NCBI GenBank assembly: GCA_019022495.1
Contig: JAFEKR010000037.1
Coordinates: 434,001-498,000, forward strand
Direction of reading: 5' to 3'
From: Epichloe hybrida
Taxonomy: Eukaryota > Ascomycota > Sordariomycetes > Hypocreales > Clavicipitaceae
Length of the DNA: 64,000 bases
This document shows, one piece after another, positions 31,290-42,518 of this stretch. Every line of letters begins with the position of its first letter. The stretch's first letter is position 1. Both the position numbers and the translations under genes were made by a program. Under the pieces are notes generated by a model. The model did no database searches. It was given only the letters and a program-made list of their open reading frames with translations, and was not told where the DNA came from.

Positions 31290-34200
31290 CCTAAGAGTAA
31301 TATAAGGGGAAGAATAACCTAATTTACTAGAACTATGCTATATATTACTTAGGATTAGCTAGATAATAATAACACTATAGCTAGGGATATACTATATTCT
31401 ATAACCCTATCTAAAGCCACACCCTTTACTATAGAGGTAAAAGAGGTAGTAGTTAGGGAGTAAATTACCTAGCTTAAGTAACTTAAGGAATTATAGAATT
31501 AAGAAAAGGAGCTTACTAACTTAATATAATCTTATAGAGAACTAGTAAAAAGGGGCTAAAAGGATAGTTTATTCTTAAGCCTTAGTAGCTAAGAAGTTAA
31601 GGTCTGAAATATTATAGAACTCTAATACCCTATAAACCTATAGAAGTATAAGATATAGCTTAATAACCTTAACTATGCCTTTAAGGGGGCGAAGAAGAAG
31701 TATTACTAGGATAACTAAAAGATCCTCTTTACACTTAACTATATATATATAAACTATTAGGCTAGATAGGACTAATATGTTAAAGAATAACTAGCTAATA
31801 GCTAGGATTATCCTAAGGATAACTAGGATAAGTTCTAAGACTAGACCCTTACGCTGCTTAAAGACTCTGTAAGTTATAATATATAAATAGCTATATAGCT
31901 AGAAAACGCAAAGTAAAAGGAGGGCTAGAGTCCTATTAAGTTTAGTATTTACTTAGATTTGCTAGAGAAATACCTAGAATAAGCTTTAGAAAAAACCTGT
32001 GCTCTTATATTCTTTACGAAATTACTTCCTAACTTATAAGATTATATTAACTTACACACGGATATTACTAGTCTAATATAAGAAGATATTATATAACTTA
32101 CCTAATGATTCTAGGAGGTAATATTAAAGAATAAGCGAAAGCTAAATAATTTAGAAAAGAAGGGGCTACATAAGGTAGCTTAACACTAAAGATATAACTC
32201 CTTATAAGGGTATTGGCTAAATTAGGACTAAAGAGATAAGGATAAGGATAAGGAAAAGACCCTAGCTACCTACCTAAATAATAATAGACTATAAGGAAGA
32301 AAATAGTGCTTTAATTATAGTAGTATAGAGTACCTTATTTATAATTATAATAAGCTAAGGAAAGACTAGTAAGAGGGTTAGGAAAACTCCTAGAGGCAGA
32401 AGTAAAAGCCCTTACCTTTGCCTTAGATACTAGGGTACTAGTAAGATACTAATTCTATACACTAGTTACTATTTATAAGCATAAAGACATTAAAATAGTA
32501 GTAGATCTTAATAGTTACGCTAAGATTAACATTATAAGCGCCTAATTTGCATAGACTTATAAGCTTAATTAGGCTAAGGCCATAGCACCTATCTTAAAGG
32601 TAGTAGGGGCTTTAATAGTCCCCTAATATAGTATCTATAAGGTGCCTATTTTAATTAAAGATTTATAGGGTAAAGAGAAAGATCTTAAGTTACTATATAT
32701 AGCTATTAATAGGGACCTAAGAGTAAAGGGAAGCCTTATATTAATTAGAATACATATACTTATAGAAGAATGCATATATCTTTACTTATACTTATGAGAA
32801 TAGTGGTTTAAAAAGAGAAAGGTAGCCTTTTTGCTACTAACTCCCTGTAAGTTTATAAAGGTAACGTATAATAAGATAATTATATATACTATTATAGGCG
32901 TATTAGAGAATAAGTTTGTCCCTCTTAAAGATAAAGAGAAAGCAAGAGCATATAGAACTATTAAAGATATCCTAGAGAAACTACGTAAGTTTAAAGACAT
33001 ATTTATATTAAATAAGGTAGGAAGCCTCCTATTAAAGAAGTTAACTAACTATGTAATTAATCTTATACTAGGAGCTACACCCCTATATAGACTAATCTAT
33101 TCTCTCTCCTAAAGTAAGCTTAGAGAGCTCTAGGAATATATTAATAATAACCTAAAGAAAGGCTAGATAAGACCCTTAAAGAGCCTAGCGGGCACGCCTA
33201 TTCTATTTATGCTAAAAAAGGATAGAACACTCTAGCTATATGTTAACTATTAAGGGCTTAACAAGGTAATATAAAAGAATTACTACACTCTCCCCCTAAT
33301 TTTAGAGATCCTTAATTAATACTAAGGGGCCTGTTTCTTTTCTAAGATTAATATCAAGAATATGTACTACTAAATTTGCATTAAAGAGAGTAATAAGTAA
33401 AAGATAGCTTTTCGTATATATTATAGGCATTATAAGTACCTTATAATGCCTTTTAGGTTAATAAATACCCTAGCCACTTTCTAGAGTTATATCCATAAGG
33501 CGCTACATAGGCTAGTTAATACTATTTATATAGTATATCTAGATAATATCTTAATCTTCTCTAAGATAAAGGAGAAGCACACTAAATATATTAAGTAAGT
33601 TCTTAAACGCATAAGGTTAGCAAAGTTATATATAAAACCCTCTAAGTGCTCTTTCTATAAAGAATTAGTAGAATTCCTAGGATTTATTCTCTTTATTAAT
33701 AGGATATTAATAGATACTCACTAGGTTAATATAATTAGAGAATAAAGGGAGCTAATAAGTTTTAAGGATATATAGTTATTCCTTAGGTTCTATAACTTCT
33801 ATTAATAGTTTATCTATAAATACTCTAGGATTATAGCACCTTTTTATACACTAATAAAGGGTAGTTAAAATAGCATCTAGACTAGGAGGTTCATATTTAG
33901 AGAAAAGGAGCGGTTAGCATTTAACTAGCTTAAAGATACCTTTTAGCAAGCGCCTTTACTCCGACACTATAACCTAAGTTAAGCGGTGCGTATTAAGATA
34001 AATGCCTTAATTTTTATAATAGTAGGAATCCTATCTTAGTAGGATAATAAAGGCTATTAGCATCTAGTAGCCTTTTAGTTAAGGAAGTTTATAAACACTA
34101 AATATAACTATAGTATAGCTAATTAAGAGTTACTTACTATAGTAAAGTCGTTTAAACACTAGTAATATTATATTAAAGGCATAAAGACACCTATAGAGGT

Positions 34201-36150
34201 CCTATCAAACTATTATAACCTGTAAACCTTTATAAGGTAGTAGAAGCTAAATAGAAGATAGGTATAATAGTGTATATTCCTCTACCCTTTCTATTTTATA
34301 ATTAAGCATAGACTAGGGAAGAGTAACCCTACGGATACACTATTAAGAAGGTCTAATTATAAGGGCAAACCTATATTAAATAGGGCGCTCCTACTAGAGC
34401 TTTAAAGAAAGATAGTAAATATCTTTATAGCAGAAGAAGAAGTACTAATATATTAAAGAAGTTATAGTATAACGCTAGTCTTAAAACTCACTAAGGCAAG
34501 AGTAGCCTAAGTAAAAGGCTAGTTAGCCACTATAGATCTAGTAATAGGTTAGCTAAATAAGGGTAATTTTAAGGAGAAAGTAGTGTATATTTAAGACATT
34601 AGCATAGTATAAGTAATTTAGGGGGCTGTTATATTACTAAATCCCTACTAATCCGTAGTAAATAAACTATTAGCATAACTATTATAAAAGGCATAGGACT
34701 AAGATCTGGATCTATAAAAGTGTAGAGGTAAGGTCAACTCCTAAGTAAAAGGGAGGGGAAAAGCTAGTCTATAGTTATATAGCATAAGGGGCCTCCTAAT
34801 ATACAAAGACTAGGTAGTTATTCTACAGGAGCCTATCTTATAATAGGAGCTTCTACGGCTACACTATAATAATCTGTTAGTAGGTTACTTTAGGACTAAA
34901 CACACTCTTAAACTACTAAAATATTACTATTAGTAGCTAGTAATAAGTAAAGCTATTTTAAACTATATATCTAGCTACGGAGTATGCTAGTGCGTAGTAG
35001 CTAGGAGGCACTGCCTATATAGAAGCCTTAAATCACTGCTAATACTAAGGCAACTATAGGCAGAGATCTTCATAGATTTTATCATAGGATTACCACTAGT
35101 ACAGCTAGGTGACTAAGAAACTAACGTAATCCTAGTGATTGTGGACTAATTTACTAAGTACTCTATCTTCCTCCCTATATAAACTATAATTAATATAGCT
35201 AAATTAGCAAAGCTATTCCATAAGGAGATTAAGCTTTGATTTAGGGCGCTAGAGGGTATTATATCTAATAGAGAATTAGTGTTTATAAGCTAATTCTAGT
35301 TAGACATATGTTACCTATTATACGTAAAGTATAAGCTTTTAACAGCGTTTTACCCCTAAACTAATAGGCAAATAGAGAGAACAAACTAAGTGCTTAAACA
35401 TTACCTATAATACTTTATTAAAGAAAACTAACAGCTATGGCTAAAGCTACTCCTAATAGCTTAATTCGCATATAATAATACTATTAACAGGATAATAAGT
35501 TACTCCCCTAACTATGCTCTTATAGGCTATTTGCCTAAGTTTTATCTAGCTCTTAAGGGTAAGAGTAAGGAGGGGGAGGTCCTAGAAGCCCATGCGCGTG
35601 TATAAAAGCTATATAAGGTTAGGGAGAAACTAGCACATAACTAGGCAAGAGCCACTAAAGCACAGGTAAAGTATTATAACTAATAACACTAGCTATTAAC
35701 CTTAAAAAGAGAAGACTTAGTACTACTATTAGTAAAGAATATTAGACTTAAGGACATAAAACGGAAGCTAACCCCTAGATTTATTAGGCTATTTTAGATA
35801 CTTAATACTATAAGCAAATAAGCATACTAACTAGCGCTACCTAATAAGTATAGTTAACTACATAACATGTTCTACGTTAGTCTATTAGAGCTATGGAATC
35901 ACTAGAAAGACGCTATAAATAAAGAAATACTAATACTAGACCTTAAAGATAAAGATAATAAATTTAAAGTTAAAGAAGTTAAGGATTATAGGAAGACTTA
36001 TAAAGGTAACAAATACCTAGTGAAATAGAAGGGTTAGCTAAGCGAATATAATTAATAGGTAGTAGTAGAAGACATAGAAGGCGCTTAACGTATAATTTAG
36101 GCCTTCTATTAAAGCAAAACAAGGAGGAAGCATAGCGAGTCATAAGCGAA
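31290..36150 (+). pseudogene. Gypsy B gag-pol remnant with chromodomain
   Basis: Gag about 31290-32300. The mutated zinc knuckle CFNYSSIEYLIYNY (about 32307-32348) comes from C-x2-C-x4-H-x4-C, with all but the first Cys lost or His changed to Tyr. A protease-like VVDLNSYAKINIISA lies at about 32488-32533. RT runs about 33180-33800 with LYVNY and YLDNILIFS (33535-33561; YLDD changed to YLDN). RNase H has NYSIAN-stop-ELLTIVKSFKH (about 34100-34160). The integrase core reads IFIDFIIGLPLVQLGD and VILVIVD (about 35068-35150). The chromodomain reads KYLVK-stop-KG (about 36010-36030). The order RT, RNase H, integrase, chromodomain is diagnostic for chromoviruses. An open 93-codon stretch at 32831-33112 is the protease-RT linker. 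Confidence 0.9.
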
Positions 36151-37442
36151 TTATAAGAACTAAGGAACAACGTTACTATAGTAAAGGTTTAACATCGTTA
36201 GTCGCCTAAAAATTCTACCTAGAGGCCTGCGTTATATTACAAAAAAACAAAGGAAATAGTGCCTAAAGCGTAGGTAAAGCAACTAGAAAACCCTCTATTA
36301 TAGCCCCTAGATAGGAGATAACCTTACTATTAACAAACCCATACTCCGCCTTATTCTTATTAGCCTAAATTACCTTCTCTATAGTATAGAAGAAGCGGTG
36401 CACTACCATAGCCTAGGTAATATAGCCTAGATCTAATAAACAAAGCCAAAGAACTATACGCGCTTCCTACACAGCTATAGCATCCTCCGGGTCCTCCTAT
36501 TAAAGCGTTAGCAAAGCCCTAGCAAATAGATAATAAAAAGCTAAGGTAAACTAGAAGAGGGGGGAATAGGGCCGTGGCCACTAAGGTAACTTATAACTAC
36601 TACTAAGAGACTAGATAGCTCTAGTAAGAAATAGAGGTAGCCTGCATAGAAAGGTTAGCAAATAATAAGCAATTAGGTTAGGATTTAACAGACTTAATAC
36701 GCCTTTATAGCACTAGTTAACCTAAAGGTAATATAGTGTAAGGTATTTGTATAGTTAAATCCCATAACTAAGTTAAGGACATACTTAGCAAAGCCATAGT
36801 AAGTCTCTTCTAAAAAAACACTAATACCCTCTTTATTTAGGGCGGAAATAGTAGCGCCTATAAGGGCTTACACTTACTTATAAATAACTATTAGGTTAGA
36901 AAAGTCACTAGCTATTATTACTATAGCCTAGTATAGAAAAGTCAGCGAGTTAGAAGCATATAGTAATAGAATACTAAGCGACTTACTGTCTTATAGGTAT
37001 TACCATGCTTATTACATTAGAGACAATGCTTTAACTACTTATCCCTAGTAGCGCTGCTCCTTAGTAAAGAATAAGGAAAACTATATATAATCCTTAGTAA
37101 AGTAGCCTTAATTAGCAGGTACCTCTTAAAGTTAGTATAGCTAGTGTATAAGCAGTGTATATAAGAGCACTTATAGAAGCAAATAGCATTAGCTTCTATA
37201 ATAAAACAGTAAGGACAGGTACGCGATAAGTTAGGGTAAATAAAGTCTAATTAAAATTAATTAGAATAGTCTAGAGTTACAAGGAGAAAAAGGAAGTAAT
37301 ACAATAGTAAGTTATAATAAAATTTATATTACAAAGCTAACTAATTTATTTGTTATTATTTTCATTATTAGCTAGTTAGCAAACAGCTATATTAAGGCTA
37401 GGGAAAGCTATTTAGAAGCCTAGCTATAAGTAAGGGGATAAT
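36151..37442 (+). other. Gypsy B 3' region beyond the chromodomain
   Basis: A long (about 1.25 kb) tail before the 3' LTR. Several frames have stop-sparse stretches rich in Ser/Leu/Tyr codons (for example about 36740-36960), suggesting a former coding extension or extra ORF, but no domain is recognised. The final 100 bp are non-coding. Confidence 0.5.
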
Positions 37443-37633
37443 TATAAGGCCTCACTTACAACACAGGTACACCTCGCTAGCACACCACGCTGTAGGGCTA
37501 GGTCCACGTAACACTAGCGAGCCACTAGCTATAAGTCAGCGACTCACACGCACAACACACTTAGACCTAGCAAGCTTCAGTCAATATACGAGCGCCCCTA
37601 TACCTCTTGCCTAGCTATCCCTTTGTTCTCACA
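37443..37633 (+). repeat. Gypsy B 3' LTR (191 bp)
   Basis: TATAAGGCCTCACTTAC to TTGTTCTCACA. The right half is almost unmutated. Confidence 0.93.
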
Positions 37634-37638
37634 AATTT

Positions 37639-37763
37639 ACTTAAAACTAAAAAAAAAGAAAAAAAAATACAAAACAATACAAATAATACATGTATTGTAT
37701 TGTATTGTAAAATTTTGGATGTATTGTATTGTGTAATGTATTGTATTGTATTGCAATGCTCTG
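37639..37763. repeat. H1 right end: pentamer arrays and inverted end
   Basis: After an A-rich patch, TACAAAACAATACAAATAAT leads to ATGTATTGTATTGTATTG arrays and ends GCAATGCTCTG. The layout matches the H2 right end (24470-24733) with ATTGT replacing ATGTA and without the G-run repeats. Confidence 0.85.
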
Positions 37764-40700
37764 ATAAAGAGATAATTGCTTATATCTGTTAACGCTTTAA
37801 GATAGAAAGTAACTAGTAATTCTATTGCTATAAATAAAGTAGTATAATACTAAAGAGCATAATTAAGAAAAACCCTAATAAAAGTAAGCTTAAGTGCCTT
37901 AAGATTATGTTATTAACCCTTAAGAAAATCTATAGAGGCCTATACCTTACTAAGATAGTAAATACTAAACTCTATAAGTAAGCCTTAAACGCTATAGCTA
38001 GTGTGCCTAAATATCAGATAGTAGAATATATATACTCCATAGGCTTTGAAAGTCTTACTAGGGATCTCTATAAGGTAATTACTATTACGGAATTAAACAA
38101 GAAGTCCTCCTAATACCTTTAGTACTAATAAGGAGACCCTCTAGAGGCTATATTTACTAATTATTAGTATAGATAATAATCCCACGGCGGAGGAAGTTAT
38201 TACGGATAAAGCCCTAGGCTAAGTACTAAGCGTTACTTTATATGCAGTAAGAGTAGCTACTAGTCCTCTAATTACTTTACTAAAGAATATTAAAAGAAGA
38301 AAAACTACTAGTAGGCTAGTAAAATATATTATACACTCCCTTTAAAGAAGAGATTCCAGGCATTCCTTGCCTCCTATAAAGGGTAGAATAATAATAAGCC
38401 TAATAAAGGCTTAGGTAAGAATTAGGAAGTATATCTTATAGCTTATATAAAAGCTAAAGATAATAATAATAATATTAAGGAGCTACTATTAATAGTATAT
38501 CTAAGCATTATATAATTCTTCTGCTCTAGATTATAAACTAACTATAACGCCACTAATATTAATATCCTTATAACCCTTAATAATTAAGCCTTTTAACACG
38601 TATTCCTTAGGTAGGAGCTTTATAAGCTATAAGAGTGTAATAAAGGCTTAATTTACTATATCTCTAAAGAACGCTATTCTAAAGAGATCTTTAGAGGGAT
38701 TATACCTAATACTAGCGCTATAGGAAAGTTAACTATAGGAGAGGTATAAGTAAAGGCTTTATTAAGATTAATACCTTTATTAAAGGTAACCCCCTATAAA
38801 CCCTAAATTATTATATTTAGCGCTAGATTAGTAGTTATAAGAGAAATCCTTTATATGCTTATAGAACTTAGAGAGCTTAAATTCTACGTCCTTAATATAG
38901 CTACCCCCTTCCTCTTCTTAATTACTAATATAGATAAAATATAAGTTAAGATTAATAACCTTGCTAACGTACTTATCTAAGGTAACAAGACTATACCTAT
39001 TATGTAATAATAGGGCTATCCTTAGTGGTTACTAGAAGCAAGAGAAATAGTTGCCTTCTACCTTTTAGAAGGAGATATTTATTAATTATATTATTAACTT
39101 AGTTACCCTTCTATTTAATAACTTATAAAGATCCTTTACTAAGCTAGTTATAAAGTTAAACGCTAGGTAATTAAGGAATTAACTAAAGTCTACTACTATT
39201 ACTAGATATATAGAAAAGCCCCTAGTTAATTCAAGTTTATAATCAAAGATAACCACGAATTCAACTACGAGATTATTATTAATATTATGCAGATTAATAG
39301 CTAACTAGTACTTTATATTATTAATTTAGTAATATTATTCTAGGTAGCTTAATTCCTTAATCTAAGGAAGCAAAAAGCTTAAGATATCTAGGACGCTATC
39401 TGCGAATGTTAGATTAATACTTATCTTAGACCTCTAGAATGGATTATATATAACGCTAGTAATAACTTCGCTTTTACTAAGTTTAAGCACTATGCTTAAC
39501 TAATGTTAATTAAGACTAATAAGATACTGATTAAAGCTTACAATAGCATTAGAAAGGTTAAGAGATATCACAGACCTCTACGCTAAGCTTATAATATTAT
39601 TATAGACTTAATTAGGATAAACCTTACACTAGAGTAATACCTTTAAATAGCTATTAAAGCAATTAATAACTCTATAGGCCTAAATAGTATTATCCTAACC
39701 TTACTAGTCTTTAGAGGCTACCTATAAATAATAGATAAGTTACTACTAAGCATCTTTATTATTTAATATACTAAAGTAATTCATAAAGCTACTAATAAAG
39801 TCTGCTACTATCTAGCTTTATAGCAGGTTTGTAATGCCCTTAAAGCCTAGAATAGCCCTAATATAGCGCCTATATATTAGCTACCCCTATAGGCTAATAT
39901 ACGCGTGTAAAGAGAGAAGGGTAGCTAGTATAGCCTTTATAAGCTGCTTACTACTAATAGAGAGACCTATATAGTTAATATGCCCTGTAGCCTAGCGAAG
40001 TTTTGCTTTACAGTAGTAAAGCCTTACTATAAAGACCTATATATTATAGAGAGACTAGAGAAGCAGGAGATAAAGCCTAATAACATAGAGGAAGAAGTAA
40101 CTATATAACTAACTACTACTACTAAAAGAGATCCCCTAATAGAAGAAGGTAAAGAGCTATAGGCACTAGCTAAGAGAAAATAAGGGAGACTAAGAAAGGC
40201 CCTTATAGTCTAATTTATAAGCGCGGAAGAGTTTAAAGAAAAGGCTTATAAAGCCTAGAAGGCCCTAAAGGGAAGCTATTAAGTTAAAGATTTACTGCCT
40301 TACCCTAAAGGAATAAAAGCAAGGAAAAGAAGACCTTATAGCCCTAAGAAGAATATTAGCCTAATTTAGCTCTATATACTTGTAAACAAAGATTAGGAGA
40401 AGGCCTTTATTTAAGAAGCTATAGCTAGAGGGATACTAAATATAGCATTCCTTATAGTAAAGGAAGAGGCTAATTAAAACCTTACTCTTTAACTTCGCTA
40501 AGAAGGGAAGATTATAACCCTAGGAAAACCCTTCAAGCAATCTAATTAAGCTAAGATTGACGCTTTATAAGCTTATGATATGTTTAAATTTATTAAGTAT
40601 AACCTAGTAAAGCATAGAGGTTATAGAATCTTTAATTCTTATATAATTAGAGAGATTAAAGGCAAAGGGACAGACTTGCCGTACAAGAAATCCCGCCTTA

Positions 40701-42030
40701 TTATATAAGGCCACAATAATAAAGGAAAGGAATTCATCCTAACATAATCACCGATGATTTAACAAGCAAGCTAATGACTTATTGTAGCTATCGCTCTATT
40801 ATTAAGAAAAAGAGGCATTTACCTTTGGATTCGTAATATTACCTAAGCTTACACTTAATTGCACATAGTGCTAATAAGGCTAATTATTATAAGATTACTA
40901 AAGTAAATTACATATCTCTTTCTAGAAGGGACTATAATTAAATTAATTAGACCTCTTTACGGGATTATAAAGGCTAGAACCTACTAGTAGGTAACATACT
41001 TCCATTACTATAAGGATAACCTTAATATAATAACTTTAACCTATAATCCCTGCTTATTAATTATAGCTCTGAATAATAAGAACCTCTTTAGTATTATTAG
41101 AATGCAAACTAATGATACATTAGGCCTAAGTAATGATAACTTCTTCTAAAAAGAAGAGAAAGAGCTCTAGAAGGCTAATTTTATAGCTAAAGAAAAGCAA
41201 TAATTAACCGCTAAGAATCCCCTTATCTTTAATAGGTGTATCTTAACCTAAAACACTAATAATTCATTAATCTTAACCTAGAAGGGCTAAAGTTAGAAGA
41301 TTAAGGAAGTTAATCCTTAATCCTTAATAGTAAAGTAAGATTATATAAAGTAATAAGCGCAAGGAAGCTATATTATAACTATATGTTAACTAGAGGCTTT
41401 ATATAACCTTTTAATTATAGCTTAACACTAAGAACCCTCTAGGGAAGATATTATATGCCTTAATAAACACCTTAAGTAATAGATTAAGAATTAATAACGT
41501 GGACTATAATATATCCCTTTAGTTCTTAAGGAGGCGAAGCTCTTTATGTTCGTAAATAGATTACTTACTAACAATAAGGATTTAAGCTTATAGATTAGAT
41601 ACGTAATTATAATTAGTAATAAGATAATGCAAGATAATAATACCTTTATTATAAAAGGTAATATTATTACATATAGCTTAATAAAGAGTAAGAGAGTTAC
41701 TTATAGCGCGCTTGCCTCTGAGTTATATAGCATAGTTTAAGGCGTAGACATTACCTACGCGATTTCTATAACTCTACATTAGATCACGGATTAATTAAAG
41801 ATGCCTTAAATTCCTATAATTCTCTATACTAATTCTTTTTTATTATATAAATGTCTTATGAAGCTAGGAACCATAAAGGAGAAAAGACTAATAATTAATA
41901 TTATAGCTCTTTGTTAATTATACAAGAGGCACGAGATTTACGAAGTCAGATGGATTAATAGCAATAACAATCTAGCAGATGCGATAATAAAAGCATTGCT
42001 AAATTTATTACTTTTCTCTTTAATTAATTC
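37764..42030 (+). pseudogene. Copia 3 gag (C-terminal part) and pol remnant
   Basis: Continues gag after H1. The zinc knuckle reads RYFICSKSSY-stop-SSNY (about 38231-38275). The protease relic GIIPNTSAIGKLT (about 38696-38735) has DTG changed to NTS. Integrase about 39160-39730 includes ILIKAYNSIRKVKRYHRPLR. RT about 40490-41240 includes FKFIKYNLVKHRGYRIFNSY and LPYKKSRLII. RNase H ends about 42000 with VRWINSNNNLADAIIKAL (from DxRxNPADxxTK). Many in-frame stops. It is diverged from families 1 and 2 but collinear. Confidence 0.87.
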
Positions 42031-42256
42031 AAACAAATTAATAATTTGTATTAAAGAATAGGTAAAGAGACCTATAATATTAGGAAACAGAAGCTTAGGC
42101 AAGGAATAATAAATTAATTTAATTAACCAATGTTATGACAGCTAATTAAAGCAGCGGATTCCTATTAAGGGATTTACTAGTGTATACTTTCCTTTAATCT
42201 AATTTTTATTACGTTTTTAAGCTCTTTAGCTACGAAGGAAAAAGAGAGATTACTAG
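42031..42256 (+). other. Copia 3 3' untranslated region and polypurine tract
   Basis: Short non-coding tail. The last 25 bp contain GAAGGAAAAAGAGAGATT then ACTAG, the same purine block as in Copia 1 and 2. Confidence 0.7.
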
Positions 42257-42513
42257 TGTTAATTCCTTTAGATCTTTATTAGTTTAATAATAGCTAAAGA
42301 CTAGACTAATTATAGGTCTAGCGCGATGCACGCGATATGATTAGCTGCATTAATTTGCCACCCCCTTTTATGCCCTACATACGGATTTCGCTTACTTTTC
42401 TAGCATCTAGACTTTCCCTCTCTTCTCCCTCTTTCCTAGCTAGCTAACTAACTATCATTAACTTCAATTTATACGGGATTTATAACCTGCGCAGGACCTT
42501 GGTGCAACTAACA
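42257..42513 (+). repeat. Copia 3 3' LTR (257 bp)
   Basis: TGTTAATTCC to GTGCAACTAACA. The last 40 bp (GCGCAGGACCTTGGTGCAAC) are unmutated. The following GTTAG is the TSD. Confidence 0.93.
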
Positions 42514-42518
42514 GTTAG

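Larger units (their letters stand above)
31074..37633 (+). mobile_element. Gypsy B: chromovirus-type Ty3/Gypsy element, plus strand
   Basis: LTRs at 31074-31264 and 37443-37633 (191 bp each), TSD AATTT (31069-31073 and 37634-37638). Full length 6560 bp with no further insertion, so it is the best reference copy of the family. It is head-to-head with Gypsy A. Confidence 0.94.
8993..37763. mobile_element. H1: non-autonomous hAT-like DNA transposon, itself carrying three retrotransposons
   Basis: Native pieces are about 8993-9667, 21158-22125, 30755-31073 and 37639-37763, together about 2.1 kb, matching H2 (2014 bp). The right end is ATGCTCTG (37756-37763), identical to the H2 right end and typical of hAT ends (CAGAG...). 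H1 and H2 share an AGTGGGGTAT block after the left pentamer array, about 100-bp tandem units starting AAGTGGGTC, and pentamer arrays at both ends, although the pentamer differs (ATTGT-type here, ATGTA-type in H2). The left inverted end and the left copy of the 8-bp TSD (right candidate ATAAAGAG, 37764-37771) are not recognisable, so the left limit is approximate. No transposase relic is visible. Confidence 0.72.
7429..42513 (+). mobile_element. Copia 3: Ty1/Copia-type element split by about 28.8 kb of nested insertions
   Basis: The LTRs at 7429-7686 and 42257-42513 share TGTTRATTCC...CAACTAACA ends. The 5-bp duplication GTTAG flanks the whole unit (7424-7428 and 42514-42518). Native sequence is 7429 to about 8992 and 37764-42513, about 6.3 kb together, a normal Copia length. 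All between belongs to hAT-like H1 and its passengers. The host sequence is Gypsy C. Confidence 0.9.

Noticed and set aside
32831..33112. 93-codon open frame on the plus strand, with a 72-codon frame opposite
   Set aside because: It aligns in position with the protease-RT linker of Gypsy B and continues the polyprotein frame. It is a chance stop-free stretch in a dead element.
37607..37792. 61-codon frame at the H1 right end
   Set aside because: It spans the Gypsy B LTR end, an A-rich patch and the ATTGT array, three unrelated elements, and is low complexity.
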